DNA of 33,232 nt from Desulfobacterales bacterium (GTDB lineage: Bacteria; Desulfobacterota; Desulfobacteria; Desulfobacterales; Desulfobacteraceae): contig JAHOYS010000271.1 in the NCBI GenBank assembly GCA_019038815.1, positions 1 through 33,232 on the forward strand. Direction: 5' to 3'. A model generated the notes under the pieces. The model worked only from the letters and a program-made list of their open reading frames with translations. It had not been told where the DNA came from and did not search any database. Positions 8,892 to 17,778 of this stretch are shown here, piece by piece. A program made the position numbers and the translations under genes. The number at the start of each line of letters is the position of its first letter. Position 1 is the first letter of the stretch.

Positions 8892-9431
8892 TTCCTTACC
8901 TGCAGTCTTACCGGCTTTTCTCATAATTCTTTCACCAGCATACATTATGCCTTTGCCTTTATAAGGTTCAGGTGGTCTAATATCTCGTATATTTGCCGCA
9001 GCCTGGCCAAGAGTTTCCTTATCAATTCCTGATAAAAAAATCTGTGTATTCTTTTCAACATTAACCGAAATCCCTTCGGGAAGTGCAAATTCAACCGGAT
9101 TGGAATAACCAACATTGAGTATAAGACTCTTACCTTTTACCTCTGCACGATAACCAATACCGGAAAGCAGAAGCTTTTTCTCATACCCGACAGTAACACC
9201 GGTCACCATATTGGAAATCAGGGATCTGAATAATCCTTGCAAAGCAATTTTTTTCTTGTTGCTGGTATCTGTTTTAACAATCACGAGATCATCATTTATA
9301 CTTATTTCGATAGCCGGATGCAGTTGACGTTCGAGATTACCTTTAGGTCCTTTGACTGAAACCATATCACCCTTTAGGCTGAATTGGACCTTATCTGGAA
9401 GCTGAATCGGCTGTTTTCCTATTCTGGACAT
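8889..9431 (-). CDS. rplF: 50S ribosomal protein L6
   Basis: L6 binds 23S rRNA near the factor-binding centre and sarcin-ricin loop; 180 residues with two tandem alpha/beta domains. MSRIGKQPIQLPDKV and VSVKGPKGNLERQL identify the first domain. The second contains the signature PPEPYKGKGIMYAGE near residue 155 and a short basic tail. Start is ATG with an AGGAG site. It follows rpsH by 14 bp. Its stop codon lies within a perfect 18-bp tandem repeat. Confidence 0.98.
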   Translation of the reverse strand: MSRIGKQPIQLPDKVQFSLKGDMVSVKGPKGNLERQLHPAIEISINDDLVIVKTDTSNKKKIALQGLFRSLISNMVTGVTVGYEKKLLLSGIGYRAEVKGKSLILNVGYSNPVEFALPEGISVNVEKNTQIFLSGIDKETLGQAAANIRDIRPPEPYKGKGIMYAGERIMRKAGKTAGKE

Positions 9432-9445
9432 ATATTACTCCTGTA

Positions 9446-9844
9446 CTACCATACGTTACAAAGAATTTCACCGCCGACGTTCGCTTCTATCGCCTGTTTG
9501 TCTGTCATCAATCCTTTTGAGGTTGAGACAATTGATATGCCCAGGCCATTTAAAACCGGCTTAATCTGTTTTGATTTATAGTAAACCCTGCAAGACGGTT
9601 TACTCACTCTTTCAATACCAAAAATTGTGGGCTGCCCTTCGGATACATATTTTAAATAGACACGAATAACACCTTGTGTCTCATTTTCAAGGAATTTAAA
9701 ATCCTTGATGTAACCTTGTTCTTTAAGCACCCGCACCATTTCCAACTTAATTTTTGATCCGGGGATATCCACTTTAACAAACTCTGCCTTACCACCATTT
9801 CTAATGATTGTCAGCATGTCTGCAATTGGATCACTAATTGCCAT
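9446..9844 (-). CDS. rpsH: 30S ribosomal protein S8
   Basis: S8 is a primary 16S rRNA binder of the central domain and, in E. coli, the translational repressor of the spc operon; 132 residues. MAISDPIADMLTIIRNG at the start and the C-terminal STSKGLMTDKQAIEANVGGEILCNVW are canonical. Start is ATG with a GGAG site. It lies 50 bp after rpsN and 14 bp before rplF. No S8-binding leader structure was recognised near rplE. Confidence 0.98.
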   Translation of the reverse strand: MAISDPIADMLTIIRNGGKAEFVKVDIPGSKIKLEMVRVLKEQGYIKDFKFLENETQGVIRVYLKYVSEGQPTIFGIERVSKPSCRVYYKSKQIKPVLNGLGISIVSTSKGLMTDKQAIEANVGGEILCNVW

Positions 9845-9894
9845 TTGAAATCTCCTTAAAATCCGCTGATATGTTTTTTGTTAAAATTTGCCTG

Positions 9895-10080
9895 CTACCA
9901 ACTTGATTTGGTAACGCCTGGGAGTCTGCCTTCTGATGCAAGCTTCCTGAAACAAATTCTGCAAATACCAGCTTTTCTAATAAATGCTCTTGGTCTACCG
10001 CATAAAGGGCATCTGTTATATGCACGCACTGAAAACTTAGGTTTTCTCTGCGCCTTTGCGATTAAAGCTTTTTTAGCCAA
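9895..10080 (-). CDS. rpsN: 30S ribosomal protein S14 type Z (zinc form)
   Basis: The short, zinc-binding version of S14 in the head of the small subunit; 61 residues. Four cysteines (C24, C27, C40, C43) lie in [10 protein letters not shown] and CRICFRKLA, and the C-terminus [11 protein letters not shown] is conserved. The initiator is TTG, five bases after a strong AAGGAGG site, and the standard MAKKALIAK start supports it. It is located between rplE and rpsH in spc order. Confidence 0.97.
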   Translation of the reverse strand: MAKKALIAKAQRKPKFSVRAYNRCPLCGRPRAFIRKAGICRICFRKLASEGRLPGVTKSSW

Positions 10081-10099
10081 GCCTTCCTCCTTAAGATCC

Positions 10100-10639
10100 T
10101 TAATTTTTGAAAGGCATTCCCAACATTTTCAAGAATACTTTGCCTTCCTTATCAGTTTTAGCTGTTGTCACAATAGTAATATTAAGACCTTTGATACTTT
10201 CGGTCTTATCATAATCTATTTCAGGGAATATAATGTGCTCTGTGATACCAAGGGTGTAATTGCCCCTGCCGTCAAAAGCCTTTCCGGATATTCCTCTGAA
10301 GTCCCTGACACGTGGTAAAGCGATATTCACAAGTCTTTCAAAAAAATCATACATTTTTTCACTGCGCAGGGTAACCTTGCACCCGATGGGCAGATCAGCG
10401 CGAAGTTTAAAATTTGCAATCGGTTTTTTTGCTCTTGTAATTACCGGCTTTTGACCGGCGATCAACGCCAGTTCTGAGGCTGCCGGATCAACGATCTTGG
10501 GATTTCTGACCGCCTCTCCAAGTCCCATGTTTAACACAATTTTCTCAAGCTTTGGAACCTGTAATTCATTTGTATAATTAAAGGTTTCCTTAAGCTTTGG
10601 AACAACCTCGTTATTGTATTTTTCCTTAAGGGTTGACAT
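10100..10639 (-). CDS. rplE: 50S ribosomal protein L5
   Basis: L5 binds 5S rRNA and contacts P-site tRNA and S13; 179 residues. The start chosen is [16 protein letters not shown], internal Met 16 of the track ORF, with GGAGAG upstream; the longer ORF overlaps rplX and has no family support. Signature segments are [16 protein letters not shown], the [31 protein letters not shown] block, and [20 protein letters not shown]. It follows rplX by 20 bp. Confidence 0.96.
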   Translation of the reverse strand: MSTLKEKYNNEVVPKLKETFNYTNELQVPKLEKIVLNMGLGEAVRNPKIVDPAASELALIAGQKPVITRAKKPIANFKLRADLPIGCKVTLRSEKMYDFFERLVNIALPRVRDFRGISGKAFDGRGNYTLGITEHIIFPEIDYDKTESIKGLNITIVTTAKTDKEGKVFLKMLGMPFKN

Positions 10640-10659
10640 GTATTCTCTCCGCTTTGGTC

Positions 10660-10989
10660 TTAAGAACCTATCTGCTGATCGCATTTTTTACAGATTCTTA
10701 CCCGTTTTCCATCTTCCAATTGTTTCATCCCAATTCTTGTCGGCTTTACGCATGAATTACACATAACCATAAGATTGGAAATTTGAATCGGCATGGTTTT
10801 TTCCACAATACCACCCTGTGGATTTGCCTGTGTTGGTTTCTGATGAACCTTAACAACATTAATATTTTCAACAACGACTCGGTTGGTCTTTTTAACAACT
10901 TTCAGCACTTTACCGATTTTACCTTTGTCTTTGCCGGTCAGTATTTTAACCTTGTCATCTTTTTTTATTCTTATTTTCATTGTTCCCAT
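10660..10989 (-). CDS. rplX: 50S ribosomal protein L24 with zinc-ribbon-like cysteines
   Basis: L24 initiates large-subunit assembly at the 5' end of 23S rRNA; 109 residues. The KOW motif lies near residues 11-40 ([21 protein letters not shown]). The C-terminal half carries CNSC (C77, C80) and CKKC (C100, C103), a four-cysteine arrangement that probably binds zinc; the E. coli protein lacks it. Of two nearby ATGs the first ([10 protein letters not shown]) is better spaced from its GGAG site. It lies between rplN and rplE. Confidence 0.95.
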   Translation of the reverse strand: MGTMKIRIKKDDKVKILTGKDKGKIGKVLKVVKKTNRVVVENINVVKVHQKPTQANPQGGIVEKTMPIQISNLMVMCNSCVKPTRIGMKQLEDGKRVRICKKCDQQIGS

Positions 10990-11016
10990 GAGAATTTTTC
11001 TCCAAAACCCAAATAA

Positions 11017-11385
11017 TTAAAGCACATCAGGAGCCAGAGAGACGATTTTCATAAATCTTTTTGCCCTTAACTCTCTTGCCACCGGACCAAAGATACGCGT
11101 TCCAACCGGTTCATTTGATTTTGTTAAAATAACAGCTGAATTATCATCAAATCTGATCATTGAGCCATCAAGTCTGGATATTTCCTTTTTAGTTCTGACA
11201 ATCACCGCCTGAACAATGTCACCCTTCCTTACTTTTGCATTGGGGATTGCTTCCTTGACAGAGCAAGTTATAATATCACCTATGCTTGCATATCGTCTTC
11301 TGGATCCACCAAGTACCTTGATGCAGTACAGTTCCTTTGCACCGGAGTTGTCTGCGACATTTAATCTTGTTTCACTCTGAATCAT
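11017..11385 (-). CDS. rplN: 50S ribosomal protein L14
   Basis: L14 lies at the subunit interface (bridges B5 and B8) and is the binding site of silencing factor RsfS; 122 residues. [28 protein letters not shown] is a nearly invariant start, and [28 protein letters not shown] is equally conserved. The protein ends in SLAPDVL. Start is ATG with a GGAG site. It follows rpsQ by 16 bp. Confidence 0.98.
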   Translation of the reverse strand: MIQSETRLNVADNSGAKELYCIKVLGGSRRRYASIGDIITCSVKEAIPNAKVRKGDIVQAVIVRTKKEISRLDGSMIRFDDNSAVILTKSNEPVGTRIFGPVARELRAKRFMKIVSLAPDVL

Positions 11386-11401
11386 TTCTCAACTCCTTAA
11401 A

Positions 11402-11662
11402 TCAAACAGCTTTTTTAACGATTTCACTGACTCTGAAACGTTTAAGCTTGCTCAAAGGTCTTGTCTCGATGATTTTAACAGTATCACCGATCCTGCATTC
11501 ATTTTTCTCATCATGAACATAGTATTTTTTATACTGTTTCATGAATTTTTTATAAACCTTGTGCTGAACAAATCTTTCGATCTGCACGACTACCGATTTA
11601 TCCATTTTATCTGATACGATAAGACCTATCAATTCTCTTTTGTTTTTTTGAATATTTTCCAT
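11402..11662 (-). CDS. rpsQ: 30S ribosomal protein S17
   Basis: S17 is a primary 16S rRNA binding OB-fold protein near the 5' domain; 86 residues. Typical segments are [73 protein letters not shown] in shorter conserved blocks. Start is ATG. It lies 17 bp after rpmC and before rplN in standard S10-operon end order. Confidence 0.97.
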   Translation of the reverse strand: MENIQKNKRELIGLIVSDKMDKSVVVQIERFVQHKVYKKFMKQYKKYYVHDEKNECRIGDTVKIIETRPLSKLKRFRVSEIVKKAV

Positions 11663-11679
11663 AGTAGTATCTTCGTCAA

Positions 11680-11892
11680 TTAACTTATGTTTACGTTCAT
11701 TTCCTTAGATATTGTATAAAGCTTTGCAATATCTTTTTTGACATTTGAAAGTGTCGATGTATTCTCAAGCTGTCCAACATCGTTTTGAAAGCGGAGATTA
11801 AAAAGCTCTTTTTTTAATTCTACAAGCTTTTCTTTCATCTGGTCTGCTCCCATCTCTCTAATTTCGCCTAATTTTATTTTACTGGCTTTCAT
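11680..11892 (-). CDS. rpmC: 50S ribosomal protein L29
   Basis: L29 is a two-helix protein of 70 residues at the exit tunnel, near the trigger factor and SRP docking site. The [26 protein letters not shown]-type core is visible, followed by a helix ending in a short tail. It begins with ATG only six bases after the rplP stop, so it is probably translationally coupled to rplP. Confidence 0.95.
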   Translation of the reverse strand: MKASKIKLGEIREMGADQMKEKLVELKKELFNLRFQNDVGQLENTSTLSNVKKDIAKLYTISKEMNVNIS

Positions 11893-11898
11893 ATGTAC

Positions 11899-12306
11899 TT
11901 AGCTCCTTTCCACAAAACGGGTTTTCACGGAAAGTTTTCTGGCAGCCAGCCTCATGGCCTCTTGGGCAACTTCTCTTGAGACACCTTCCATCTCATAAAG
12001 GATCTTGCCCGGTTTTACTCTGGCAACCCAGGCATCTGTTGCACCCTTTCCTTTTCCCATTCGGACTTCTGCCGGTTTTTTTGTAACAGGTTTGTCCGGA
12101 AAAAATCTAATCCAGCTTTTACCTGATCTTTTTGCATGACGGGTTAAAGCAACCCTTGCTGCTTCAATCTGTCTTGCACTAACGTATCCGCATTCTATTG
12201 CCTGAAGACCAAAATCACCAAAGCTAAGTTTATTACCTCTGTCTGGTGATCCCTTTGTCCTGCCACGAAACTGTTTTCGGAATTTTACATTTTTTGGACT
12301 AAGCAT
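11899..12306 (-). CDS. rplP: 50S ribosomal protein L16
   Basis: L16 organises the A-site region of the large subunit and is needed for peptidyl transfer; 135 residues. [19 protein letters not shown] at the start, the [25 protein letters not shown] block and [12 protein letters not shown] are characteristic. Start is ATG with a GGAG site, 23 bp after rpsC. The arginine in [10 protein letters not shown] corresponds to the position hydroxylated in E. coli. Confidence 0.98.
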   Translation of the reverse strand: MLSPKNVKFRKQFRGRTKGSPDRGNKLSFGDFGLQAIECGYVSARQIEAARVALTRHAKRSGKSWIRFFPDKPVTKKPAEVRMGKGKGATDAWVARVKPGKILYEMEGVSREVAQEAMRLAARKLSVKTRFVERS

Positions 12307-12329
12307 TTCTTAATTTCTCCTAATCGCCT

Positions 12330-12980
12330 CTATTTAGCCAACGCTTGTTCACCAGGATTTAATACTTCACCCTTAAAAATAAAAGTTTTAATTCCAATGG
12401 TTCCGTATGTGGTTCTTGCTTCAGTAAAGCCGTAATCAACATCAGCCCTTAAGGTATGCAGAGGGATACGACCTTCTTTGTACCACTCGGTTCTTGCCAT
12501 TTCAGCACCACCGAGGCGACCGGCACAAATAATCTTAATTCCTTTTGCACCAAACCGCATGGCAGAAGATACACTGCGTTTCATTGCTCTTCTAAACGCG
12601 ATACGTCTTTCCAGCTGAAGTGCAATATTTTCTGCCACCAACTGGGCATCAATTTCAGGACGTCTGACTTCTTTGATATCAATCAGCACTGTAGGATCGA
12701 GCATTTTTTCAAGTTCCTGTTTAAGCAATGCAATCTCTGAGCCTTTTTTCCCAATAATAATACCGGGTCTTGCGGCAAACACTCTAAGTCGAATCTGTTT
12801 AGAAAACCGTTCTATTTCTATTTTTGAAATGCCGGCGTGAAAGAGTTTCTTTTTCAAAAATTTCCTGACTTTGAAATCTTCCTCAACAAAAGAGGCATAT
12901 TCTTTGTCCGCATACCATCTGGAATCCCAAGTCCTGATGACACCTAATCTAAATCCGGTTGGATGTACTTTCTGACCCAA
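12330..12980 (-). CDS. rpsC: 30S ribosomal protein S3
   Basis: S3 forms part of the mRNA entry channel and helicase centre; 216 residues. The type II KH domain contains [18 protein letters not shown] near residues 70-87, and the C-terminal domain contains [31 protein letters not shown]. The invariant [14 protein letters not shown] start shows that initiation is at a TTG codon, with a GGAG site seven bases upstream. It follows rplV by 12 bp. Confidence 0.98.
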   Translation of the reverse strand: MGQKVHPTGFRLGVIRTWDSRWYADKEYASFVEEDFKVRKFLKKKLFHAGISKIEIERFSKQIRLRVFAARPGIIIGKKGSEIALLKQELEKMLDPTVLIDIKEVRRPEIDAQLVAENIALQLERRIAFRRAMKRSVSSAMRFGAKGIKIICAGRLGGAEMARTEWYKEGRIPLHTLRADVDYGFTEARTTYGTIGIKTFIFKGEVLNPGEQALAK

Positions 12981-12992
12981 GCTTTTCTCCTT

Positions 12993-13331
12993 CTATTTGT
13001 CAGTTTCTTCAACAATTATAGTCAAATGACTGCTTCTTTTCAAAATCCTGCTTGCTCTTCCCCTGGCCCTTGGTCTGAACCGTTTCATGGTAGGACCATG
13101 ATCAACAATTATATTTTTGACAATCAGCTTATCCACATCAAGCTCATTGTTATGCTCAGCATTAGCGATAGCTGACTGCAGGGTTTTATAAATGATTCCT
13201 GCGGCTTTGAGCGGCATAAACTTTAAAAGCGTCAGGGCCTGTCCGGCGTTTTTGCCTTTTACTTCATTAATGGGCAACCGGAGCTTAAATGGTGAAATCC
13301 TTGTATATCTTGTAGTTGCTTTAACTTCCAT
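12993..13331 (-). CDS. rplV: 50S ribosomal protein L22
   Basis: L22 lines the peptide exit tunnel with its long hairpin; 112 residues. The start [20 protein letters not shown] and the helix [38 protein letters not shown], quoted here only as the recognisable region around residues 57-95, are typical. The hairpin tip ([14 protein letters not shown]) carries no deletion of the kind linked to macrolide resistance. Start is ATG. It lies 27 bp after rpsS. Confidence 0.97.
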   Translation of the reverse strand: MEVKATTRYTRISPFKLRLPINEVKGKNAGQALTLLKFMPLKAAGIIYKTLQSAIANAEHNNELDVDKLIVKNIIVDHGPTMKRFRPRARGRASRILKRSSHLTIIVEETDK

Positions 13332-13351
13332 ATCAATATCCTTTAATCAGA

Positions 13352-13368
13352 CAAGAGATTATCTCTTG
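13352..13368 (-). repeat. Perfect inverted repeat with the rpsS stop codon in its loop
   Basis: In gene orientation CAAGAGA-TAA-TCTCTTG is a perfect 7-bp inverted repeat whose 3-nt centre (13359-13361) is the rpsS stop codon. The left arm is the end of the coding sequence and the right arm is in the rpsS-rplV gap, just upstream of the rplV ribosome binding site. No T run follows. Confidence 0.8.
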
Positions 13369-13634
13369 GATCTTTTATCTCCTGCATGGCCCCAAAAAGT
13401 TCTAGTGGGTGAAAACTCACCAAGCTTATGGCCAACCATATTTTCTGTAACAAAAACCGGAATGAATTTTTTACCGTTATGTACAGCAAATGTGACACCG
13501 ACCATTTCAGGAAATATGGTGGATCTGCGTGACCAGGTTTTGATAACTTTGTTGCTTTTGGATTTACTTGCTACCAAAACTTTCTTTAAAAGTTGCGGTG
13601 CGATGTATGGTCCTTTTTTTAATGATCTTGGCAT
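13359..13634 (-). CDS. rpsS: 30S ribosomal protein S19
   Basis: S19 pairs with S13 in the head of the small subunit; 91 residues. [19 protein letters not shown] and the [46 protein letters not shown] region (in parts) are nearly universal. Start is ATG. It follows rplB by 35 bp. Its stop codon is the three-base loop of a perfect 7-bp hairpin that could affect termination or coupling to rplV. Confidence 0.98.
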   Translation of the reverse strand: MPRSLKKGPYIAPQLLKKVLVASKSKSNKVIKTWSRRSTIFPEMVGVTFAVHNGKKFIPVFVTENMVGHKLGEFSPTRTFWGHAGDKRSKR

Positions 13635-13669
13635 AATTCAACCTATTTATTTTCTCTTGGCATTTATTT

Positions 13670-14497
13670 TCACTTAGCTCTTCTTTTGACAATATACTGA
13701 TCGGTTCTGCTGCTCTTTCGGGTTCTCTTACCTTTTGTCGGCACACCCCAGGGAGTACAAGGCTGCCTGCCGCCTGAAGATCTTCCTTCACCACCACCCA
13801 TAGGATGATCAACAGGATTCATGGCAACACCACGGACAGACGGACGTCTTCCCATCCATCGAGACCGACCGGCTTTACCAATTTTAACATCACCATGTTT
13901 TTCATTGCCAACTCTGCCAACAGTTGCTTTGCATTTCAGGTGAATCATTCTAACCTCACCTGAAGGCAGAAGAACCTGAGCATAGCTGCCTTCTTTTGCC
14001 ATAAGCCGTGCGTAACCACCGGCGCTTCTAACGATCTGACCACCCTTGTTCTGCTTCAATTCAATATTATGAATCCTTGTACCGGTAGGGATATTTTCAA
14101 GGGGCATACAGTTACCAGGTTTAATATCAGCTCCCGGACCAGTTTCCAGAATATCACCAACTTTTATATCCAACGGTGCTAAAATATATCTTTTTTCACC
14201 GTCAGCATAAACCAGAAGAGCAATTCTGGCGCTCCTGTTGGGATCATATTCAATGGCAGACACCTTTGCCGGAATACCTTCTTTATCTCTTCTAAAATCA
14301 ATAATACGGTATTTCTTTTTTGCTCCGCCACCTCTATGTCTTACAGTAATTCTTCCGTAGGAATTACGCCCGGCACGTTTATTTAACTTTTTTGTCAGTC
14401 GTCTCTCAGGCTTGGTTTTGGTAATTTCTTCAAAAGAAAGGTATTCCTGAGAACGTCGACCCGGAGATGTCGGTTTTGTCTTAATTATTGTTGACAT
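13670..14497 (-). CDS. rplB: 50S ribosomal protein L2
   Basis: L2 is a universal 23S rRNA binder near the peptidyl transferase centre and inter-subunit bridge B7b; 275 residues. It has [25 protein letters not shown] in the N-terminal OB-like domain and the conserved C-terminal loop [23 protein letters not shown], including the functionally important histidine. The tail [20 protein letters not shown] is standard. ATG start, 12 bp after rplW. Confidence 0.99.
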   Translation of the reverse strand: MSTIIKTKPTSPGRRSQEYLSFEEITKTKPERRLTKKLNKRAGRNSYGRITVRHRGGGAKKKYRIIDFRRDKEGIPAKVSAIEYDPNRSARIALLVYADGEKRYILAPLDIKVGDILETGPGADIKPGNCMPLENIPTGTRIHNIELKQNKGGQIVRSAGGYARLMAKEGSYAQVLLPSGEVRMIHLKCKATVGRVGNEKHGDVKIGKAGRSRWMGRRPSVRGVAMNPVDHPMGGGEGRSSGGRQPCTPWGVPTKGKRTRKSSRTDQYIVKRRAK

Positions 14498-14509
14498 ATA
14501 ATAACCTCT

Positions 14510-14797
14510 TTAAACGCCTTCAAAAAAATCAATTCTTTGTCCTGGCATTAGTGTAACTATCGCTTTTTTCCAGTTTTTCCTTTTGCCGATAATCCTGCCG
14601 CGCTGTTTTGCTTTTCCTTTTACCTGTAAAGTTCTGACTTGTTTTACCTTGGTATTGAAACTTTTCTCAACAGCATCTTTGATTTCAACCCGGTTGGCTC
14701 TTTTGTCGACTTTAAGCGTCACCTGATTGTGCAGTTCTTTTTGAAGAGTTGTTTTTTCAGTAACCACAGGGCCCCTGATGATAGCATATTGTTCCAT
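14510..14797 (-). CDS. rplW: 50S ribosomal protein L23
   Basis: L23 surrounds the exit tunnel and is the docking site of trigger factor and SRP; 95 residues. The [14 protein letters not shown] start and the [38 protein letters not shown] core (recognised in parts) are typical, as is [25 protein letters not shown] at the end. Start is ATG, one base after the rplD stop, so translation is probably coupled. Confidence 0.97.
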   Translation of the reverse strand: MEQYAIIRGPVVTEKTTLQKELHNQVTLKVDKRANRVEIKDAVEKSFNTKVKQVRTLQVKGKAKQRGRIIGKRKNWKKAIVTLMPGQRIDFFEGV

Positions 14798-14798
14798 C

Positions 14799-15419
14799 TT
14801 AGCTTAACCTCCCCTTGATATTATTAATGGTAGATTCTACTAGAAGAAGGTTTTTAAACTTTAAAATATCATATACATTCAGGCCCTCAGTTTTTATCAC
14901 CTTGACATCTGGAACGTTTCTGGAAGAAAGCAAAAGGTTTGCATCTTCTGCATCAGAAACAATTAACAGATCTGAAAGATCTAAAGTTTTAAGGACTTTG
15001 GCAAATTCTCTGGTCTTAACGGCTTCAAGATTAAAACCATCAATAATATGAATAGTATTATTTTCCACCTTAGAACTTAACGCCATTTTCAACGCTATCT
15101 TTCTTACCTTTTTAGGTACCTTTATCGCATAGGATCTTTGAGAGGGCCCAAAAATCACTCCGCCACCCTTTCTTAAAGGGGATTTTACAGAACCTGCACG
15201 TGCATTACCGGTTCCTTTCTGCCTGAAAAGTTTTTTAGTACTACCTTTCACCATACTCCTGGTTTTACACGCAGCAGTCCCTTCCCGTTTTGCAACGAGC
15301 TGGGATCGAACAACCTGGTGAAGAACACTTGTTCTAACGGGTATGTTGAAAATCTCTTCAGGAAGCTGAGTTTCAGACACTTTTTTACCTGCACTGTTTA
15401 ATACATCTACAGCAGCCAT
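14799..15419 (-). CDS. rplD: 50S ribosomal protein L4
   Basis: L4 binds 23S rRNA, lines the exit tunnel and in E. coli represses the S10 operon; 206 residues. [20 protein letters not shown] at the start, the tunnel loop near residues 50-95 ([31 protein letters not shown] in parts) and [22 protein letters not shown] identify it. The second ATG is chosen because GAGGAAG lies just upstream of it, inside the four extra codons of the track ORF. It is separated from rplC by an unusually long 146-bp gap. Confidence 0.96.
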   Translation of the reverse strand: MAAVDVLNSAGKKVSETQLPEEIFNIPVRTSVLHQVVRSQLVAKREGTAACKTRSMVKGSTKKLFRQKGTGNARAGSVKSPLRKGGGVIFGPSQRSYAIKVPKKVRKIALKMALSSKVENNTIHIIDGFNLEAVKTREFAKVLKTLDLSDLLIVSDAEDANLLLSSRNVPDVKVIKTEGLNVYDILKFKNLLLVESTINNIKGRLS

Positions 15420-15444
15420 ATTCTTCCTCATAAATTTTGATCAG

Positions 15445-15540
15445 CTATGCATCACTGCGAAAATATTGCAATACCCATAGCCGCATTTTAGTCTTATCCG
15501 AGTTGTGAACATTGGGTTGTGAAGGACATGCAACAAACAT
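15445..15540 (-). CDS. Possible 31-residue small ORF in the rplC-rplD gap
   Basis: A short ATG-to-TAG ORF, below the ORF-track threshold, within the 146-bp gap between rplC and rplD. The translation starts MFVACPSQPNVHNSDK and ends QYFRSDA. A GAGGG ribosome binding site lies six bases upstream of the ATG. The product resembles no family I recognise. The same segment contains an 8-bp direct repeat and a 10-bp palindrome, so the region may be regulatory rather than coding. Function unknown; the coding call is uncertain. Confidence 0.3.
   Translation of the reverse strand: MFVACPSQPNVHNSDKTKMRLWVLQYFRSDA
15464..15523. repeat. Small repeats in the rplC-rplD gap
   Basis: The gap holds an 8-bp direct repeat, gttgtgaa, at 15502-15509 and 15516-15523 (14-bp period) and a perfect 10-bp palindrome, tattgcaata, at 15464-15473. 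Both lie inside the possible 31-codon ORF. No T run or classical terminator is present. Confidence 0.6.
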
Positions 15541-15565
15541 TTTTTCCCTCACTTCTCAAGCCTCA

Positions 15566-16192
15566 CTACTTTTTGTCCACCTTTTGCACTTCCAATATTC
15601 CTGTTTTAAAACCAGGGACTGCTCCCTTTACCAACAGGAGATTATCTTCATGCTTAATATCTACAATGGTAAGATTCTTTACCGTTTCTCTGTCTGTACC
15701 CATATGTCCGGGAAGCTTTTTACCCTTAAAAACCTTTCCGGGCCAAGCACTATTTCCAATAGATCCTGGTTTTCTATGGTTTCTGCTACCATGTGTTTCA
15801 GGACCACGACTAAAACCGTGTCTCTTAATCGTACCCTGAAAACCACGTCCTTTAGAAATCCCGGATATATTTACTTTATCACCTACGGCAAATACATCGA
15901 TTCCTATGACAGCACCTGCTTCAACATCTCCAGAAGCATCGGTTCTAAATTCCCTTAAAACACGGAATCCTTTATCACTGGTTTTTTTCAAATGTCCTGC
16001 AATGGGTTTGTTCAGTTTTTCAACTTTCTTTTCATCAAATCCAAGCTGAAGCGCGTTATACCCATCTGTCGCTTTAGTTTTAACCTGGGTAACAACACAA
16101 GGGCCTGCCTGAACAACGGTAACAGGAACAAGCTTTCCATTTAAAGAAAACACATTGGTCATTCCGATTTTTTTTCCAAGTAATGCGCTCAT
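15566..16192 (-). CDS. rplC: 50S ribosomal protein L3
   Basis: L3 is an early assembly protein with a loop reaching the peptidyl transferase centre; 208 residues. [15 protein letters not shown] is the usual start. The central loop [33 protein letters not shown] (recognised in parts, about 120-155) and [15 protein letters not shown] are conserved. Start is ATG. It follows rpsJ by 20 bp, but unlike most S10 operons it is followed by 146 bp before rplD. Confidence 0.98.
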   Translation of the reverse strand: MSALLGKKIGMTNVFSLNGKLVPVTVVQAGPCVVTQVKTKATDGYNALQLGFDEKKVEKLNKPIAGHLKKTSDKGFRVLREFRTDASGDVEAGAVIGIDVFAVGDKVNISGISKGRGFQGTIKRHGFSRGPETHGSRNHRKPGSIGNSAWPGKVFKGKKLPGHMGTDRETVKNLTIVDIKHEDNLLLVKGAVPGFKTGILEVQKVDKK

Positions 16193-16212
16193 AATTGGTT
16201 CCTGCTATTGAA

Positions 16213-16521
16213 CTATAATTTAATTTCCACATCCACGCCCGGCGAAAGATCAAGTTTCATTAAGGCATCAACTGTCTGCTGGGTGGGCTCCAGAATATCC
16301 AACATCCTTTTATGCGTCCTAATTTCAAATTGTTCACGTGATTTTTTGTTCACATGAGGAGAACGCAATACCGTAAATTTGTTTATCCGAGTCGGAAGCG
16401 GCACCGGTCCAACAATTTTTGCACCGGTCTTTCTTGCAGTATCAACAATATCCACTGAAGACTGATCAAGAAGCTTATGATCATATGCTTTAAGCCTGAT
16501 TCTAATTTTAGTTTTCAACAT
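16213..16521 (-). CDS. rpsJ: 30S ribosomal protein S10 (NusE)
   Basis: S10 is a head protein of the small subunit and, as NusE, links NusG to the ribosome and takes part in antitermination; 102 residues. [30 protein letters not shown] at the start, [29 protein letters not shown] and [14 protein letters not shown] at the end (in parts) are canonical. ATG start with a GGAAG site. It follows tufA by 21 bp with no separate S10 leader, so it is probably cotranscribed with tufA. Confidence 0.98.
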   Translation of the reverse strand: MLKTKIRIRLKAYDHKLLDQSSVDIVDTARKTGAKIVGPVPLPTRINKFTVLRSPHVNKKSREQFEIRTHKRMLDILEPTQQTVDALMKLDLSPGVDVEIKL

Positions 16522-16542
16522 GATAGAAGTGTTCTTCCTAAC

Positions 16543-17730
16543 TTATTCTACAATTTCACCGATAACACCGGCACCAACGGTACGTCCACCTTCCCTGATG
16601 GCAAACCTGAGCTCTTTTTCCATTGCAATGGGGTTGATCAACTCCACGTTAATGGTTGCATTATCCCCTGGCATGATCATTTCCACACCTTCTTCAAGCG
16701 TCAGAATACCTGTAATATCTGTTGTCCTAAAAAAGAACTGAGGTCTGTAACCACTGAAAAAAGGTGTATGACGCCCACCTTCTTCTTTGCTCAATGCGTA
16801 CATCTCTGCTTTGAACTTTGTATGCGGGGTAATGGTTCCCGGTTTGGATACAACCTGACCTCTTTCTACCTGCTCACGTTTGGTACCGCGAAGAAGTATA
16901 CCTACATTATCTCCTGCCTGGCCCTCGTCAAGAAGTTTTCTGAACATCTCAACACCGGTACATACTGTCTTGGCTGTCTCTCTGATACCGACAATCTCAA
17001 CCTCTTCACCGGTCTTAATTATACCACGGTCAATCCTTCCTGTTACAACGGTTCCACGGCCTGAAATACTGAATACGTCCTCTATGGGCATCAGGAATGG
17101 TTTTGCTGTATCTCTTTCCGGTTCCGGAACATAGGAATCAAGTATATCAAGAAGCTCCCAGATAGGCTTGGCATCTTCACTGTCTACATCATCACTTTCA
17201 AGGGCTTTCAGTGCGCTGCCTCTAATAATCGGAACCTCTGTAAACTCATAACCCTCAAGAAGCTCCTCCAATTCCATCTCAACCAACTCGATCAGCTCTT
17301 CGTCATCCACCATGTCGCATTTGTTCAAAAATACAACTATTTTGGGCACTCCAACCTGACGGGCAAGAAGAATATGCTCTCTTGTCTGGGGCATGGGGCC
17401 GTCATCAGCACTGACCACCAGGACTGCACCGTCCATCTGGGCAGCACCCGTGATCATGTTCTTAATGTAGTCAGCATGGCCCGGGCAGTCCACATGCGCA
17501 TAGTGACGGTTATCTGTCTCATACTCTACATGGGCTGTGGCTATTGTGATACCACGTTCTCTTTCTTCAGGTGCTTTGTCAATCTCATCAAACGGAACAA
17601 ATGTGGCATTGCCCTTCATCCCGGCATGCTTGGTAATTGCTGCTGTAAGCGTAGTCTTGCCATGGTCAATATGACCGATTGTTCCTATGTTCACATGCGG
17701 CTTTGTCCGCTCAAATTTTTCCTTAGCCAT
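16543..17730 (-). CDS. tufA: Elongation factor Tu (copy A)
   Basis: EF-Tu delivers aminoacyl-tRNA to the ribosomal A site as a GTPase; 395 residues. GTPase motifs are G1 GHIDHGKT (19-26), DCPGH and NKCD, followed by the two beta-barrel domains ([27 protein letters not shown]). An Ile replaces the usual Val in G1. The ATG has an AGGAGGAATA site. It sits between rpsG and rpsJ with no fusA gene. The second copy at 30966 is identical at nucleotide level from the stop codon to 17 bp upstream of the ATG. Confidence 0.99.
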   Translation of the reverse strand: MAKEKFERTKPHVNIGTIGHIDHGKTTLTAAITKHAGMKGNATFVPFDEIDKAPEERERGITIATAHVEYETDNRHYAHVDCPGHADYIKNMITGAAQMDGAVLVVSADDGPMPQTREHILLARQVGVPKIVVFLNKCDMVDDEELIELVEMELEELLEGYEFTEVPIIRGSALKALESDDVDSEDAKPIWELLDILDSYVPEPERDTAKPFLMPIEDVFSISGRGTVVTGRIDRGIIKTGEEVEIVGIRETAKTVCTGVEMFRKLLDEGQAGDNVGILLRGTKREQVERGQVVSKPGTITPHTKFKAEMYALSKEEGGRHTPFFSGYRPQFFFRTTDITGILTLEEGVEMIMPGDNATINVELINPIAMEKELRFAIREGGRTVGAGVIGEIVE

Positions 17731-17778
17731 CTTCTTTATTCCTCCTGTGGAATATTATCAGGATATTCAAAATATTAA

